Of a stretch of 64,000 nt of DNA, positions 29,077-36,614 are shown piece by piece. The position numbers and the translations under genes were made by a program. The notes beneath the pieces were generated by a model. The model searched no databases and was not told the origin of the DNA. It saw only the letters and a list, made by a program, of their open reading frames with translations. How positions within the stretch are numbered: position 1 is the first letter of the stretch; every line of letters starts with the position of its first letter. The stretch is from Nitrospirota bacterium (GTDB taxonomy: Bacteria; Nitrospirota; Leptospirillia; Leptospirillales; Leptospirillaceae), in assembly GCA_021810805.1 (NCBI GenBank), contig JAJZHW010000008.1, forward strand, positions 1 through 64,000, in the 5' to 3' direction.

Positions 29077-29310
29077 AGGAGACTCCCCGTGCCCAAGCGG
29101 CAAAGAACATTCGTCCTGGAGAAAGACGGCCGAGGAGCCATCGGACAGATTCTGGGAATGAAGGTAAAAGGAGGGACTGAAGCCATGGGACGACAACGAC
29201 GGAGACGCCCGCATTCCAGCGTCCGGCTTTGATGCATCATGAGGAGATCCCCTTTCCGGGCTCGCAGTCCCAGATTTAAAGGAGTCAGTGGCAAAGAAGA
29301 AGATTCTGAC
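29077..29310. other. Leader/promoter region of the pyr operon
   Basis: No gene is seen here. The pyrR frame stays open to 29214, but the extension has no similarity. No convincing promoter or PyrR-binding loop could be fixed. Confidence 0.4.
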
Positions 29311-29346
29311 GCTCTCTTCCCGAAGGGCACGCTCCGGGAAGAGAGC
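29311..29346 (-). terminator. Likely terminator after the exported-protein gene
   Basis: A perfect 12-bp stem (GCTCTCTTCCCG pairs with CGGGAAGAGAGC) with a 12-base loop lies six bases past the stop of the gene at 29353. The following - strand sequence is T-rich but broken (TCTTCTTCTTTG), so termination may be incomplete and feed pyrR. Confidence 0.55.
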
Positions 29347-29352
29347 GGAAAA

Positions 29353-30078
29353 CTAACGGGCGACCGAGGTGCTGTCGGAGGATGCTGAGGAGTTTTTGGC
29401 CTCTTGACGCTCCTTCAGACCATTCACCAAGCCCATCTTGTGAAAGGAAGGCTTGATGAGTTTGGTCATATGCGTCGAACCGTCCCCATGAACTTCGGGG
29501 TAGACGCAATAATTGGCCAAGATTGTCGCCTGAGTGTCCTTGAAGAAGTTACCGTAAAAGGGTCCACCGGTCAAGATCCCCCCGGCCTTCTGAAGAAACC
29601 CTCGGTACATATCGATATTTCTCGGGTAGATCACCCCATTGTCGATATCAAAGTTCGGCTTGCCCAGCACCAGACTTTCCTTGTCCTGCTCCACCGTCCA
29701 AAGCCACTCCCTCACCCCCTGAAGATTGGTGAAGACTGCCGCTTCACGGGTCCAAGGGTGCTGGTTGATGGGCATGAAATAGCCATAGAAGGTCCGAAGG
29801 TTTCCCTCCGCGGAAAACATCCTCTTCGACCAGTCCCGCTTCCAAGACTCATAGCGGGCGGGAGAGACCTTGGGATCTGCCAGCATGGCATCCATCTCCG
29901 TCGCGAGCGTCTTGTACTGATTGTAAAGGGTCGCCAGCTTCGCATGGACCTCCGCGACCGGGTAATTGGTTTTCTCGTCGACCACCCAGGCGGAAGCGGT
30001 GCGGGGAAACAGTCCACTGACCCCCGTCGCGGCAAGAATCAGGGCTGGCAGAACAAAAAGAACACGATAGCGTCTCAT
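29353..30078 (-). CDS. Exported protein of unknown function
   Basis: The 241 residues begin with a clear signal peptide (MRRYRVLFVLPALILAATG..., probable cleavage after RTASA). The mature part is soluble, with aromatic-rich stretches (FYGYFMPINQHPWTREAAVF, VREWLWTVEQDKESLV) and a serine-rich end. There is no CxxCH, and its only cysteine is in NYCVYPEVHG. I do not recognise a family. It has a good promoter (TTGATC-17-TAGGAT), a GGGAGG ribosome-binding site and its own hairpin terminator. It is probably a monocistronic periplasmic protein that is well expressed. Confidence 0.75.
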   Translation of the reverse strand: MRRYRVLFVLPALILAATGVSGLFPRTASAWVVDEKTNYPVAEVHAKLATLYNQYKTLATEMDAMLADPKVSPARYESWKRDWSKRMFSAEGNLRTFYGYFMPINQHPWTREAAVFTNLQGVREWLWTVEQDKESLVLGKPNFDIDNGVIYPRNIDMYRGFLQKAGGILTGGPFYGNFFKDTQATILANYCVYPEVHGDGSTHMTKLIKPSFHKMGLVNGLKERQEAKNSSASSDSTSVAR

Positions 30079-30119
30079 TGAAAACCTCCCGGGAAACTCG
30101 AACAATACCTTCCACTTCA

Positions 30120-30148
30120 TCCTACGCCCGACATGGCCTTCGATCAAG
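30120..30148 (-). promoter_or_regulatory. Sigma-70-type promoter for the exported-protein gene
   Basis: On the - strand, TTGATC (30143-30148), a 17-base spacer and TAGGAT (30120-30125). The start would be about 40 bases before the ATG at 30078. The same -35 hexamer and spacing occur before guaB. Confidence 0.65.
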
Positions 30149-30211
30149 CCCGTGTGCGCGGCCTATGTCTTTTCTTCTGCCATAGAAGGGATCGACCAAC
30201 GCAATCCACTC

Positions 30212-30733
30212 TCAGGAGGTCTTGAGGGAAAGGTCGGAGGCCATTCGGGAGAATGCCGGAAGAAGTCGGTCATAACTTTCCCGGAGATCTTCGGGGACGA
30301 CCCGAGCCTCTGCCACAGTCGTCAGAAAGTTGGTGTCCCCTTCCCACCGAGGAAGAATATGGACATGAAGGTGGCCGGCAATTCCGGCTCCAGCCGCTCC
30401 GCCCACATTGATCCCCATATTGAATCCCCCCGGTCGGTAGCTCTCTCCAATGATCCGCTCACACTCACGAAGGAGCACAGTCATTTCTGAGAGGACCGGA
30501 AGGGAGAAGTCTCCCAGCTTTGCCCCGTGGTCAAGGGGAACAACCATCAGATGGCCGCTCGTGTAGGGAAAGGCATTCATGACGATATAACAACGATCCC
30601 CCCTATACAGCACCAGACGATCCCGATTGACCCCCTCCCGGGGAATCTCGCAAAGAAGACAACTTCCGTCATCGGCCGTTCGGGATTCTCCCTTGATATA
30701 GCGCATTCGCCAAGGCGCAAAGAGATGGTCCAT
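30212..30733 (-). CDS. HIT-family nucleotide hydrolase/phosphorylase
   Basis: The 173 residues carry the histidine triad in AGHLHVHILPRW and the N-terminal DHLFAPWRMRYIKG typical of the Ap4A phosphorylase-like branch. Two cysteines in SCLLCEI may bind zinc with the later histidines, as in Ap4A-type HIT proteins. The reaction would be cleavage of a dinucleoside polyphosphate or nucleotide conjugate. It follows tsaE by three bases, in an operon with a CBS protein. Confidence 0.9.
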   Translation of the reverse strand: MDHLFAPWRMRYIKGESRTADDGSCLLCEIPREGVNRDRLVLYRGDRCYIVMNAFPYTSGHLMVVPLDHGAKLGDFSLPVLSEMTVLLRECERIIGESYRPGGFNMGINVGGAAGAGIAGHLHVHILPRWEGDTNFLTTVAEARVVPEDLRESYDRLLPAFSRMASDLSLKTS

Positions 30734-30736
30734 CTG

Positions 30737-31339
30737 TCATATCCTCCCGTGGAACGGATCGTGTGTCTCACTTGCCTTGGGGGTTCGGAGGGAGGGAGGC
30801 TCGATTTCAAGGAGACGTCGAAAATTCTCCCGAAAACGGGTGAGCCCCTCTCTTTTCGCAGACTCCGAAGCCCAGAGAATTCTCAGAAGTCGCCCTTCTT
30901 GGCCTTCAGGGATCGACAGATGAAGATGGAGGCGCAGCGGAAAGACCGCCACGAGCGAAGCAGGAAGCTTTTCTCCCCACTCCACAAGGGTGACCCGCTC
31001 GCTCGCCCCTTCGACAAGGGCCTCCTCAAGGTCTTCGGATTGGGAAGAGACCCGATCCCAGTCGGCATGCAGAAGTGGAAGCCCCGGAGGAGAGAGGGGA
31101 GCCGGGTAAGATTGCACATAGAGAAAGGTGGGGGAGGCAATCCGTCCCGATATTCCCATACCCCGGGCCACACCGGCGGCCAGGGTGGTCTTTCCTGAGC
31201 CCATGGCTCCCGAGAGAAGGAGGAGGAGGCCGGGAAGGGCCACCTGGCCCAAGCATTCCCCGAGAACTCCCAGATCGATTGCGGACGGGAGAAAAAACGT
31301 CTCCTCCGCCCCCGACCGAGGATCAATCGACGACGTCAT
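30737..31339 (-). CDS. tsaE: tRNA threonylcarbamoyladenosine biosynthesis ATPase TsaE
   Basis: A small P-loop ATPase that works with TsaD and TsaB on the t6A37 modification of ANN-decoding tRNAs. The 200-residue protein has the Walker A LLSGAMGSGKTTLAAGVARG, then the diagnostic SPTFLYVQSYPA (SPT-F motif) and VTLVEWGEKLP. The C-terminus is longer than in E. coli TsaE, with an Arg/Glu-rich extension. The ATG at 31339 (GTG at 31342 is possible) lies within the end of the CBS gene, a 17-base overlap, so it is probably coupled. Confidence 0.92.
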   Translation of the reverse strand: MTSSIDPRSGAEETFFLPSAIDLGVLGECLGQVALPGLLLLLSGAMGSGKTTLAAGVARGMGISGRIASPTFLYVQSYPAPLSPPGLPLLHADWDRVSSQSEDLEEALVEGASERVTLVEWGEKLPASLVAVFPLRLHLHLSIPEGQEGRLLRILWASESAKREGLTRFRENFRRLLEIEPPSLRTPKASETHDPFHGRI

Positions 31340-31814
31340 CACCCGTCAAGAGAAGGCGGACAAGATCCTCGCGACCGACCACTCCCACCACGCGTCCCCC
31401 TTCCACAACAGGAAGAATGTCCACATCCTCCCGATCGAGAAGAGTAACCGCCGTTCGAAGGGGATCCTTGGGGGCCAGGGTCGGGGCATTTCGATTGACC
31501 AGATCGCCGACCGAGGTGGCCCCGATGCGGGAGATCTCTTTTTTTAAGGTGGAGGGCAACTCCAGCGGAATCCAGGAATCAAAGAGGGTGAGAACGGTGG
31601 GGATGTGCAGGGGCTTTTCATGGCGGATCAGATCGTGCTCTCCGACAACTCCCAAATACTTTCCTTGAGGATCCACGACCGGGGCCCCGGAAATTTTCTC
31701 TGCCGTGAGAACTTCGGCAAGTTTCCTCAAAGGGTCCTCGGGAGAGACCGTGATCACCTTTTTCGTCATGATATCCCCGACCGTCTTGTTCACAACCGTC
31801 TCCTGGCAGAACAT
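31323..31814 (-). CDS. Tandem CBS-domain protein
   Basis: The 163 residues form two CBS motifs: VGDIMTKKVITVSPEDPLRKLAEVL with SGAPVVDPQGKYLGVVGEHDLIR, and VGDLVNRNAPTLAPKDPLRTAVTLL with ILPVVEGGRVVGVVGREDLVR. Such stand-alone modules bind adenine nucleotides and act as energy sensors or as partners of other proteins; no target is evident. The ATG at 31814 was used; GGGGTGAG is nine bases upstream. Confidence 0.88.
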   Translation of the reverse strand: MFCQETVVNKTVGDIMTKKVITVSPEDPLRKLAEVLTAEKISGAPVVDPQGKYLGVVGEHDLIRHEKPLHIPTVLTLFDSWIPLELPSTLKKEISRIGATSVGDLVNRNAPTLAPKDPLRTAVTLLDREDVDILPVVEGGRVVGVVGREDLVRLLLTGDDVVD

Positions 31815-31868
31815 TGTTGTTTTCTCACCCCCCAAACAGGTGGGAGTGGGGCCATCACCCTTCGTCAG

Positions 31869-31877
31869 AGTATAGCA
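31869..31877 (-). promoter_or_regulatory. Extended -10 element for the CBS-tsaE-HIT operon
   Basis: On the - strand, TGCTATACT (TATACT at 31869-31874, TG at 31876-31877), about 55 bases before the CBS start. The -35 is weak. Confidence 0.5.
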
Positions 31878-31907
31878 CGGAGACGCGTCAGGAGAGGAAG
31901 ATCTCCC

Positions 31908-33104
31908 TTAGGAAACGCGCGGCAACCTTTCCCGGGCACCTTCCCATACCACTGCCAGAAGGCCCGCCACCAGAGGACCGGGAAGGAGGATCTCCACCGC
32001 CGTCTTAAGACCTACATGGGTGGAAAGAAGACCGATCAGGGCTCCGGCGGGCAGATCTCCGGTCAGATGAGAGAGAAAGAGTCCTCCGCCCAGCACGCAG
32101 CCCCAAAGAGGGGAGGGAGAAAATCGCAAAAAGGCGACGACAAGGCTGACATTAAGCCCAAAAAGGGCCCCGCTGGCAAAAACCATCCCCGCCATAAGAA
32201 GCGGCCGGCTTTCAGCCACGAGAACCAGGCAAACCCCGGCCAGCGCCAAAAGCTGCGTTCTGGACAGGAGAAAAAGAAGCCCGGCCCGATCGTCTTCCCT
32301 CACCCTGTCGCAAAGACGCCCGGAAAGAAGAATCCCCGCGATTCCTCCCACCACCAGGGACAGAGCACTGATCTGTCCGGTCTCCTTTACAGACAAATGG
32401 TGGACGCGGGTGAGGTAGACGGACAGCCAGACCCCCATCCCGCCCATGACAAAAAAGGTCACCCCTTGCAAAAACACCAGTGTCCGAAGCCGCCGATCCT
32501 GAAGAAGATGCAAAAAACGGGACACAACAGAGGGGGAAGAAGAATCGCCTCCAGCCACCGTCTTCTCCCGAACCCTGCGCTCCACGGGAAAAAGATACAT
32601 CCCGGCCAGCAGGAGCCCCGGAACAACGGGGAGGAAAAGAATGCGATGAAAGTCGGAGAGCGTGCGGGAGGCCAGCAGGAACCCCGAGGCCACTCCCAGG
32701 GGCAACGCCAGGAAAAAAAGGGCGAGCCTCATCCCGCTCCCCTGACCTCCCCCCAGAAGACGGGGACCCACCACAATGAGGGCCGCCTCCCCCACCCCCG
32801 TCAAAATGCGCCCGGAAAAGAGCCCGACCGTACCGGAGGCTGTGCTCGCAATGGCCATCCCGATGGAGAAGACGAAAACCCCCGCCGCAAGAAGCAGTCG
32901 AGGGGGAAATCGGTCGAGGAGAACACCCGCAAGAGGGGCGGCCAGCAGATAGGAAAGTGTAAAGGAGGAGCCGAGGAGCCCCATCTCGGTGTCGGAAAGT
33001 CGATATGCCGGCCCGAGAATTGGGAAAAGGGCGGTAAAAAGCTGCCGATCAAGGTAGTTGAGAAGATTGGAAACAAAAAGGAGAACCGGAAGGAAAAGGC
33101 CCAT
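31908..33104 (-). CDS. Major facilitator superfamily transporter
   Basis: The 398 residues have about 12 hydrophobic segments in two halves and the MFS motif after TM2 (AGVLLDRFPPRLLLAAG). The N-terminus LLNYLDRQLFTALFP resembles the spinster/GudP type (NYxDR). The substrate cannot be inferred. The next gene on the same strand upstream is DUF2127, 33 bases away, and may be co-transcribed with it. Confidence 0.88.
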   Translation of the reverse strand: MGLFLPVLLFVSNLLNYLDRQLFTALFPILGPAYRLSDTEMGLLGSSFTLSYLLAAPLAGVLLDRFPPRLLLAAGVFVFSIGMAIASTASGTVGLFSGRILTGVGEAALIVVGPRLLGGGQGSGMRLALFFLALPLGVASGFLLASRTLSDFHRILFLPVVPGLLLAGMYLFPVERRVREKTVAGGDSSSPSVVSRFLHLLQDRRLRTLVFLQGVTFFVMGGMGVWLSVYLTRVHHLSVKETGQISALSLVVGGIAGILLSGRLCDRVREDDRAGLLFLLSRTQLLALAGVCLVLVAESRPLLMAGMVFASGALFGLNVSLVVAFLRFSPSPLWGCVLGGGLFLSHLTGDLPAGALIGLLSTHVGLKTAVEILLPGPLVAGLLAVVWEGARERLPRVS

Positions 33105-33137
33105 GAACTTTCTCGCGGCCTCCTAGGGGGGAGAAGG

Positions 33138-33632
33138 TCAGGCGGGATCGCCCTCGCCACCCGTCTCGTGGATCCCGTGGAAGAGCTGTCGGTTACGGAG
33201 AAGGTAGATCACGATCAGAACGTTGAGGATAAAGGCACCCAATCTCCAAGGGGAAAAATGAGAGTGCATGGCGTAGACCTCCAGCGGAATCAGTGCGGAG
33301 ATCTCGATGATCGTCATGTACTCGGCCCAGCGGAATCTGCGATGCAAACCCCAAGCCACCACGAAATTCACCAGCCCATAGACAATCCCGCCGACGGAGA
33401 TGATCATGAGCATATTGGGCCCTACAAGGCCGGTTTTTCGAAAGATTTGCCCGGTAAAGGCGTTATCCGTGTCGATATTGAAGTTCTGAGCCCAGTGGTA
33501 GAGCAGGTGGTTCAAGCGAACCGGTCCGAGAGAGAGACCTCCCAAACCAATGAGGAAGGCCACCGCCCCCTTCGCAATACGTTCGAGGATGATGTATTTT
33601 AAAAAGAGGGGAGATCGGCGGTTGATGATCAT
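33138..33632 (-). CDS. DUF2127 membrane protein
   Basis: The 164 residues have four predicted transmembrane segments and the DUF2127 pattern (YIILERIAKGAVAFLIGLGG, then a segment with GLVGPNMLMIISVGGIVYGLVNFVVAWGLHRRFRWAEY and IEISALIPLEVYA). The function is unknown. No ribosome-binding site is seen before the ATG; a TGATACAAT extended -10 lies seven bases upstream, so it may be read as a leaderless message. Confidence 0.82.
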   Translation of the reverse strand: MIINRRSPLFLKYIILERIAKGAVAFLIGLGGLSLGPVRLNHLLYHWAQNFNIDTDNAFTGQIFRKTGLVGPNMLMIISVGGIVYGLVNFVVAWGLHRRFRWAEYMTIIEISALIPLEVYAMHSHFSPWRLGAFILNVLIVIYLLRNRQLFHGIHETGGEGDPA

Positions 33633-33638
33633 GGCGCC

Positions 33639-33647
33639 ATTGTATCA
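33639..33647 (-). promoter_or_regulatory. Extended -10 element close to the DUF2127 start
   Basis: On the - strand, TGATACAAT (TACAAT at 33639-33644, TG at 33646-33647). Its expected start (6-7 bases on) coincides with the ATG at 33632. No -35 is evident. Confidence 0.45.
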
Positions 33648-33661
33648 GATGAGGAGCAGGA

Positions 33662-34069
33662 ATGGATAGACAAAATACCGGCGTCGAAAAGGCTGGATCC
33701 GCCCCATCGCCCCCCCGATTCCGGAAGTGGCTCCCGGCGATGGTCCTTCTGGGGCTTGCCACGCTGACTCCGGCCTTTGCCGACATCATGCCGTCAATGA
33801 AGGTTGAGATTCCGGAGGCTCCTCACCAGGGAAAGGTTATTAAGGTACGGGTCACATTTTCGACCCGGCCACCCAGAGGAGATTTTTACCGCCTTGAGGC
33901 CGATATCGACAATACCCCGGTGGCGCTCTCCGACCTCTCGGAAGAGTCCTCCCTCTGGGTCACCCTTCCTGCCCAGACAGCCGGGGCTCACACCTTGTCT
34001 GTCATCTGGAGGAACTTTCCAGGAAAGAGCCCTCTTATCCGGAAGAAGACGCTGCAGGTTCTCCCCTAA
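33662..34069 (+). CDS. Exported beta-rich protein of unknown function
   Basis: 135 residues with a signal peptide (KWLPAMVLLGLATLTPAFA) and a mature domain of about 95 residues that looks like one all-beta, immunoglobulin-like unit (IMPSMKVEIPEAPHQGKVIKVRVTF..., LEADIDNTPVAL, LWVTLPAQTAGAHTLSVIWR). GAGGAGCAGGA directly precedes the ATG. It is divergent from DUF2127 across 29 bases and followed by a lipoprotein and a cytochrome c, probably one unit. I do not recognise the family. Confidence 0.7.
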   Translation: MDRQNTGVEKAGSAPSPPRFRKWLPAMVLLGLATLTPAFADIMPSMKVEIPEAPHQGKVIKVRVTFSTRPPRGDFYRLEADIDNTPVALSDLSEESSLWVTLPAQTAGAHTLSVIWRNFPGKSPLIRKKTLQVLP

Positions 34070-34119
34070 CACCTTATGGAAGTCGATGGACTTCCCCCAC
34101 AAGAGAAAGGAGTCCCACA

Positions 34120-34803
34120 ATGGAGCAATCAAGAAGAATCACCTTTTGGAAGAGTTCCTGGAGAAAAGGACGGAACTCAATCCGTTCTTCCTCGCTTCTC
34201 TCACTGACGGTAGCCTTGGGTCTTTTCTCCTTTTCGGGATGCGCCTCTTACGGACCGGCGCCTCCGGTGGTCGTCTCAGCTCCGACTGCCGAAGGGACCG
34301 GGTCCTTAAAGGCTGCTGGCACCATCGCCATGGTCATCCTGCCGACGAAGATGCCGTCGACAATGAACGATGTGGGAATGCTTTTTCATCAGGATGGGAC
34401 CTACTCCCAGATCGTTCCCCGAGATCCCGTCGGACCGGCTCTCGATGCCATTCTTCTCCAGACACTTTCCACGTCCGGATTCGCCCCGACGATGTCTCTC
34501 GGGAGTTCATCCAAGGATCTTCCGACACTCTCGCTCTCTGTAAAGACATTTGAAGACCGCGTTCGACAGGGCCTCGTCGACGCGAAGCAGACCGTCCGAA
34601 TCACCTACACGGCCACCCTCGTCCTCCATGAGGGACGCACCACCCGAACGATCATTCGCAAAGTGGAGCGTCACTTTTCCCCCAAGCCGACTGTCTCGTT
34701 CAACCCCCAAAAGCTTCCGACTCTCATGGGGGATCTCTTTGCCAAGAGTCTCCGGAAGGACCTTCTTCCCACTCTCAAATCCAAGACAGGAGTCCCTCGT
34801 TGA
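34120..34803 (+). CDS. Lipoprotein of unknown function
   Basis: The 227 residues have a basic N-terminus, a hydrophobic stretch and a lipobox LFSFSGC (acylated Cys41), followed by a linker rich in Ala/Pro and a mature domain. The domain (VILPTKMPSTMNDVGMLFHQD, ILLQTLSTSGFAP, LSLSVKTFEDRVRQGL, TYTATLVLHEGRTTRTIIRKVERHF) faintly recalls YajG- or LptE-like alpha/beta lipoproteins, but not closely enough to name. AAAGGAG precedes the ATG. The next gene, a cytochrome c, starts inside its stop codon. Confidence 0.7.
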   Translation: MEQSRRITFWKSSWRKGRNSIRSSSLLSLTVALGLFSFSGCASYGPAPPVVVSAPTAEGTGSLKAAGTIAMVILPTKMPSTMNDVGMLFHQDGTYSQIVPRDPVGPALDAILLQTLSTSGFAPTMSLGSSSKDLPTLSLSVKTFEDRVRQGLVDAKQTVRITYTATLVLHEGRTTRTIIRKVERHFSPKPTVSFNPQKLPTLMGDLFAKSLRKDLLPTLKSKTGVPR

Positions 34804-35153
34804 GCCTCAGAAATCCTCTTTCAAACGGTAAAGCCCTGGCCATTACGGTCGGGGCGGCCGGTCTTTTTGCGGTCCTTCTCCTGGCAGTTCCTGCACCAAA
34901 AGGCTCCCCCCCCCAACCCGTCTCGCAGACGACGGGACCGGTGACATCGGAAGTGGCACAATCACCGGAATCACTTTTTCGAAGCCGATGCGTTCAATGC
35001 CACGCCCTTCCGGCACTGACCCATCGAACGCCTGAGGACTGGAGAATTCTTGTTCTCAAGATGAACCGCTACATGAAGCAGACGGGACGGGTCTACCTCT
35101 CCGATAACGATGTTCAGTCGGTTACAGGTTATATCGTCAAGAATCAGCACTAG
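34800..35153 (+). CDS. Membrane-anchored monoheme cytochrome c
   Basis: The 117 residues have an N-terminal transmembrane anchor or uncleaved signal (LAITVGAAGLFAVLLLAVPA), a Pro/Thr/Ser linker and a small cytochrome c domain with the heme motif CVQCH (residues 64-68). Met88 or Met92 in VLKMNRYMKQ is a likely sixth ligand, near the C-terminus as in small class I cytochromes. It would carry electrons in the periplasm. The TTG start overlaps the lipoprotein stop and has AGGAG seven bases upstream. Confidence 0.78.
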   Translation: MSLRNPLSNGKALAITVGAAGLFAVLLLAVPAPKGSPPQPVSQTTGPVTSEVAQSPESLFRSRCVQCHALPALTHRTPEDWRILVLKMNRYMKQTGRVYLSDNDVQSVTGYIVKNQH

Positions 35154-35170
35154 CCCCCCTTCTGCAGGGA

Positions 35171-36301
35171 TCAGAGGGGAGGACGCAGTCCCCCGAACCG
35201 GAAGCCCTCAAAGGTCTTCCCCGGCGAAACATTTTTCGACATCAGCAGAACCTTGAAGACCCGGCCCATTCGAAGCGGATGGATCAGTGTTCCCGCCTCC
35301 CGAAGGGCATCGTCGGAGAGGCGATCGGCATTGGCCTGAACCCACTCTTCGAATCCGAGCCCCATGAGCCAGGACATCTGGTCGGTATACCCCTCGAGGC
35401 GATACTCCCTCCCCGCAAGCTCCTTCGCCACGCGTGAGAAATCCACGAACGCCGTGAGGTCGACCTGTCCCGGAGACTCGAGGAGACGGTCCGAGACCTG
35501 GTGTCCACGATAGGCTCGAAGCGTTCCTCCCCGCCGCCGCTCCGAGCGAATTTCCGAACCGATATCCCCGTAGTCGATCCAGAGCATGAAGCCCGACGAA
35601 AGACACCGGTCAAGGGCCGCCAGAACAGGTGGGAGATCCAGACATATTTCTGTCTCTTGCCCCTCTCGAGAGGAGAGATCCTCCCCGAAATGCTCAGAAA
35701 GAATGGATGCCAGGGAATCCTCCGAAAGCTCCCCCCAGATCTCTTCATTTTTTCCGTCCTTCCCCAACCCGATATAACACTCACGCCAGCGGCCCTCGGT
35801 AACGCGCAACCGATGAACAGGCAACGCATCGAGAAATTCATTGCCCATGACCAGCCCCTCTCCCGGGGCTGGCCAACCCTCAGGCAAAGCCAGCGAGGAG
35901 TTGTCTCCCGTCCTAGGCAAGGCGATCCATCGAGGCGGGTGAACGAGGTCGAACTCTCGAAGCCTCTCTCGCTGGCGGGATTCGAGAACCCCCGGAAGTT
36001 CGCAGAGGATCGGGGAGAGGCGCTGAAAAAAGGATGGATCGGCCTTTCGAAAGATCGTCAACAGGTCGGCCATGAGTGTTCCATTGCCGGGTCCTGCCTC
36101 TATCAGATAGAATGGATCGGGAGAGCCGAGAGAGCGATCGATCTCTCCAATTTGAAGGGCCAGAAGGGTGGCGAAGGCCGGGCTCGTCTCCGGGGATGTG
36201 AGAAAGTCCCCCCCCTCGCGCCCAATACCCGCATGGCGGGTGTAATACCCCCCCTCCGGGCCCGCAGCCGCCTGTCGCATGAACTCGCAAAAAGTGATCA
36301 T
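35171..36301 (-). CDS. SAM-dependent methyltransferase, MidA/NDUFAF7 family (DUF185)
   Basis: The 376 residues fit the family: MITFCEFMRQAAAGPEGGYYTRH, GDFLTSPETSPAFATLLALQI, the SAM-binding EAGPGNGTLMADLL and VMGNEFLDALPVHRL. The eukaryotic relative methylates an arginine of the complex I NDUFS2 subunit. The bacterial target is unknown, though complex I is a reasonable guess. It converges on the cytochrome c gene and is divergent from the YHS gene. AAGGA precedes the ATG by seven bases. Confidence 0.88.
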   Translation of the reverse strand: MITFCEFMRQAAAGPEGGYYTRHAGIGREGGDFLTSPETSPAFATLLALQIGEIDRSLGSPDPFYLIEAGPGNGTLMADLLTIFRKADPSFFQRLSPILCELPGVLESRQRERLREFDLVHPPRWIALPRTGDNSSLALPEGWPAPGEGLVMGNEFLDALPVHRLRVTEGRWRECYIGLGKDGKNEEIWGELSEDSLASILSEHFGEDLSSREGQETEICLDLPPVLAALDRCLSSGFMLWIDYGDIGSEIRSERRRGGTLRAYRGHQVSDRLLESPGQVDLTAFVDFSRVAKELAGREYRLEGYTDQMSWLMGLGFEEWVQANADRLSDDALREAGTLIHPLRMGRVFKVLLMSKNVSPGKTFEGFRFGGLRPPL

Positions 36302-36317
36302 CCCTTAATCCTTATCG

Positions 36318-36614
36318 ATGAAGGCGCCCATGCTGATCCGCCTTTTTCTTTTGGCCTTCATTGTTGCGTTAATCGGCCGGACAGTTCGAAACTTCCTGGG
36401 AGGAGCTCAGAAGAGTCGCCCGGAGGCAACACCCACCCCTCTTGTGGCGGACCCAGTCTGCGGTCTTTATGTCGATAAGGATCAGGCTCTGACTGCGCAG
36501 AGTCCCTCGGGAGACACCGTATATTTTTGCTCCCGGAAGTGCCGGGACACCTACCTGACCCCGCCACCTTCGCCCTCACCGGAGGTTCGTCCGGATGAAC
36601 GGAGATCCGGATAG
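36318..36614 (+). CDS. PP0621/YHS-like metal-binding membrane protein
   Basis: The 98 residues have an N-terminal transmembrane segment (LIRLFLLAFIVALIGRTVRNF), then a YHS-type treble-clef pattern: DPVCGLYVDKDQAL and YFCSRKCRDTYL (Cys pair at DPVC and CSRKC), a combination that binds metal in the family. The tail is Pro- and charge-rich. No ribosome-binding site is clear for ATG 36318; ATG 36330 with AAGGCG is an alternative start. The stop overlaps the next gene's GTG. Confidence 0.75.
   Translation: MKAPMLIRLFLLAFIVALIGRTVRNFLGGAQKSRPEATPTPLVADPVCGLYVDKDQALTAQSPSGDTVYFCSRKCRDTYLTPPPSPSPEVRPDERRSG

Noticed and set aside
31605-33602. 665-residue + strand open frame across the CBS, MFS and DUF2127 genes
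   Set aside because: It runs antisense to three recognisable genes and its composition (Gly, Lys, Pro, His rich) is that of a shadow frame.
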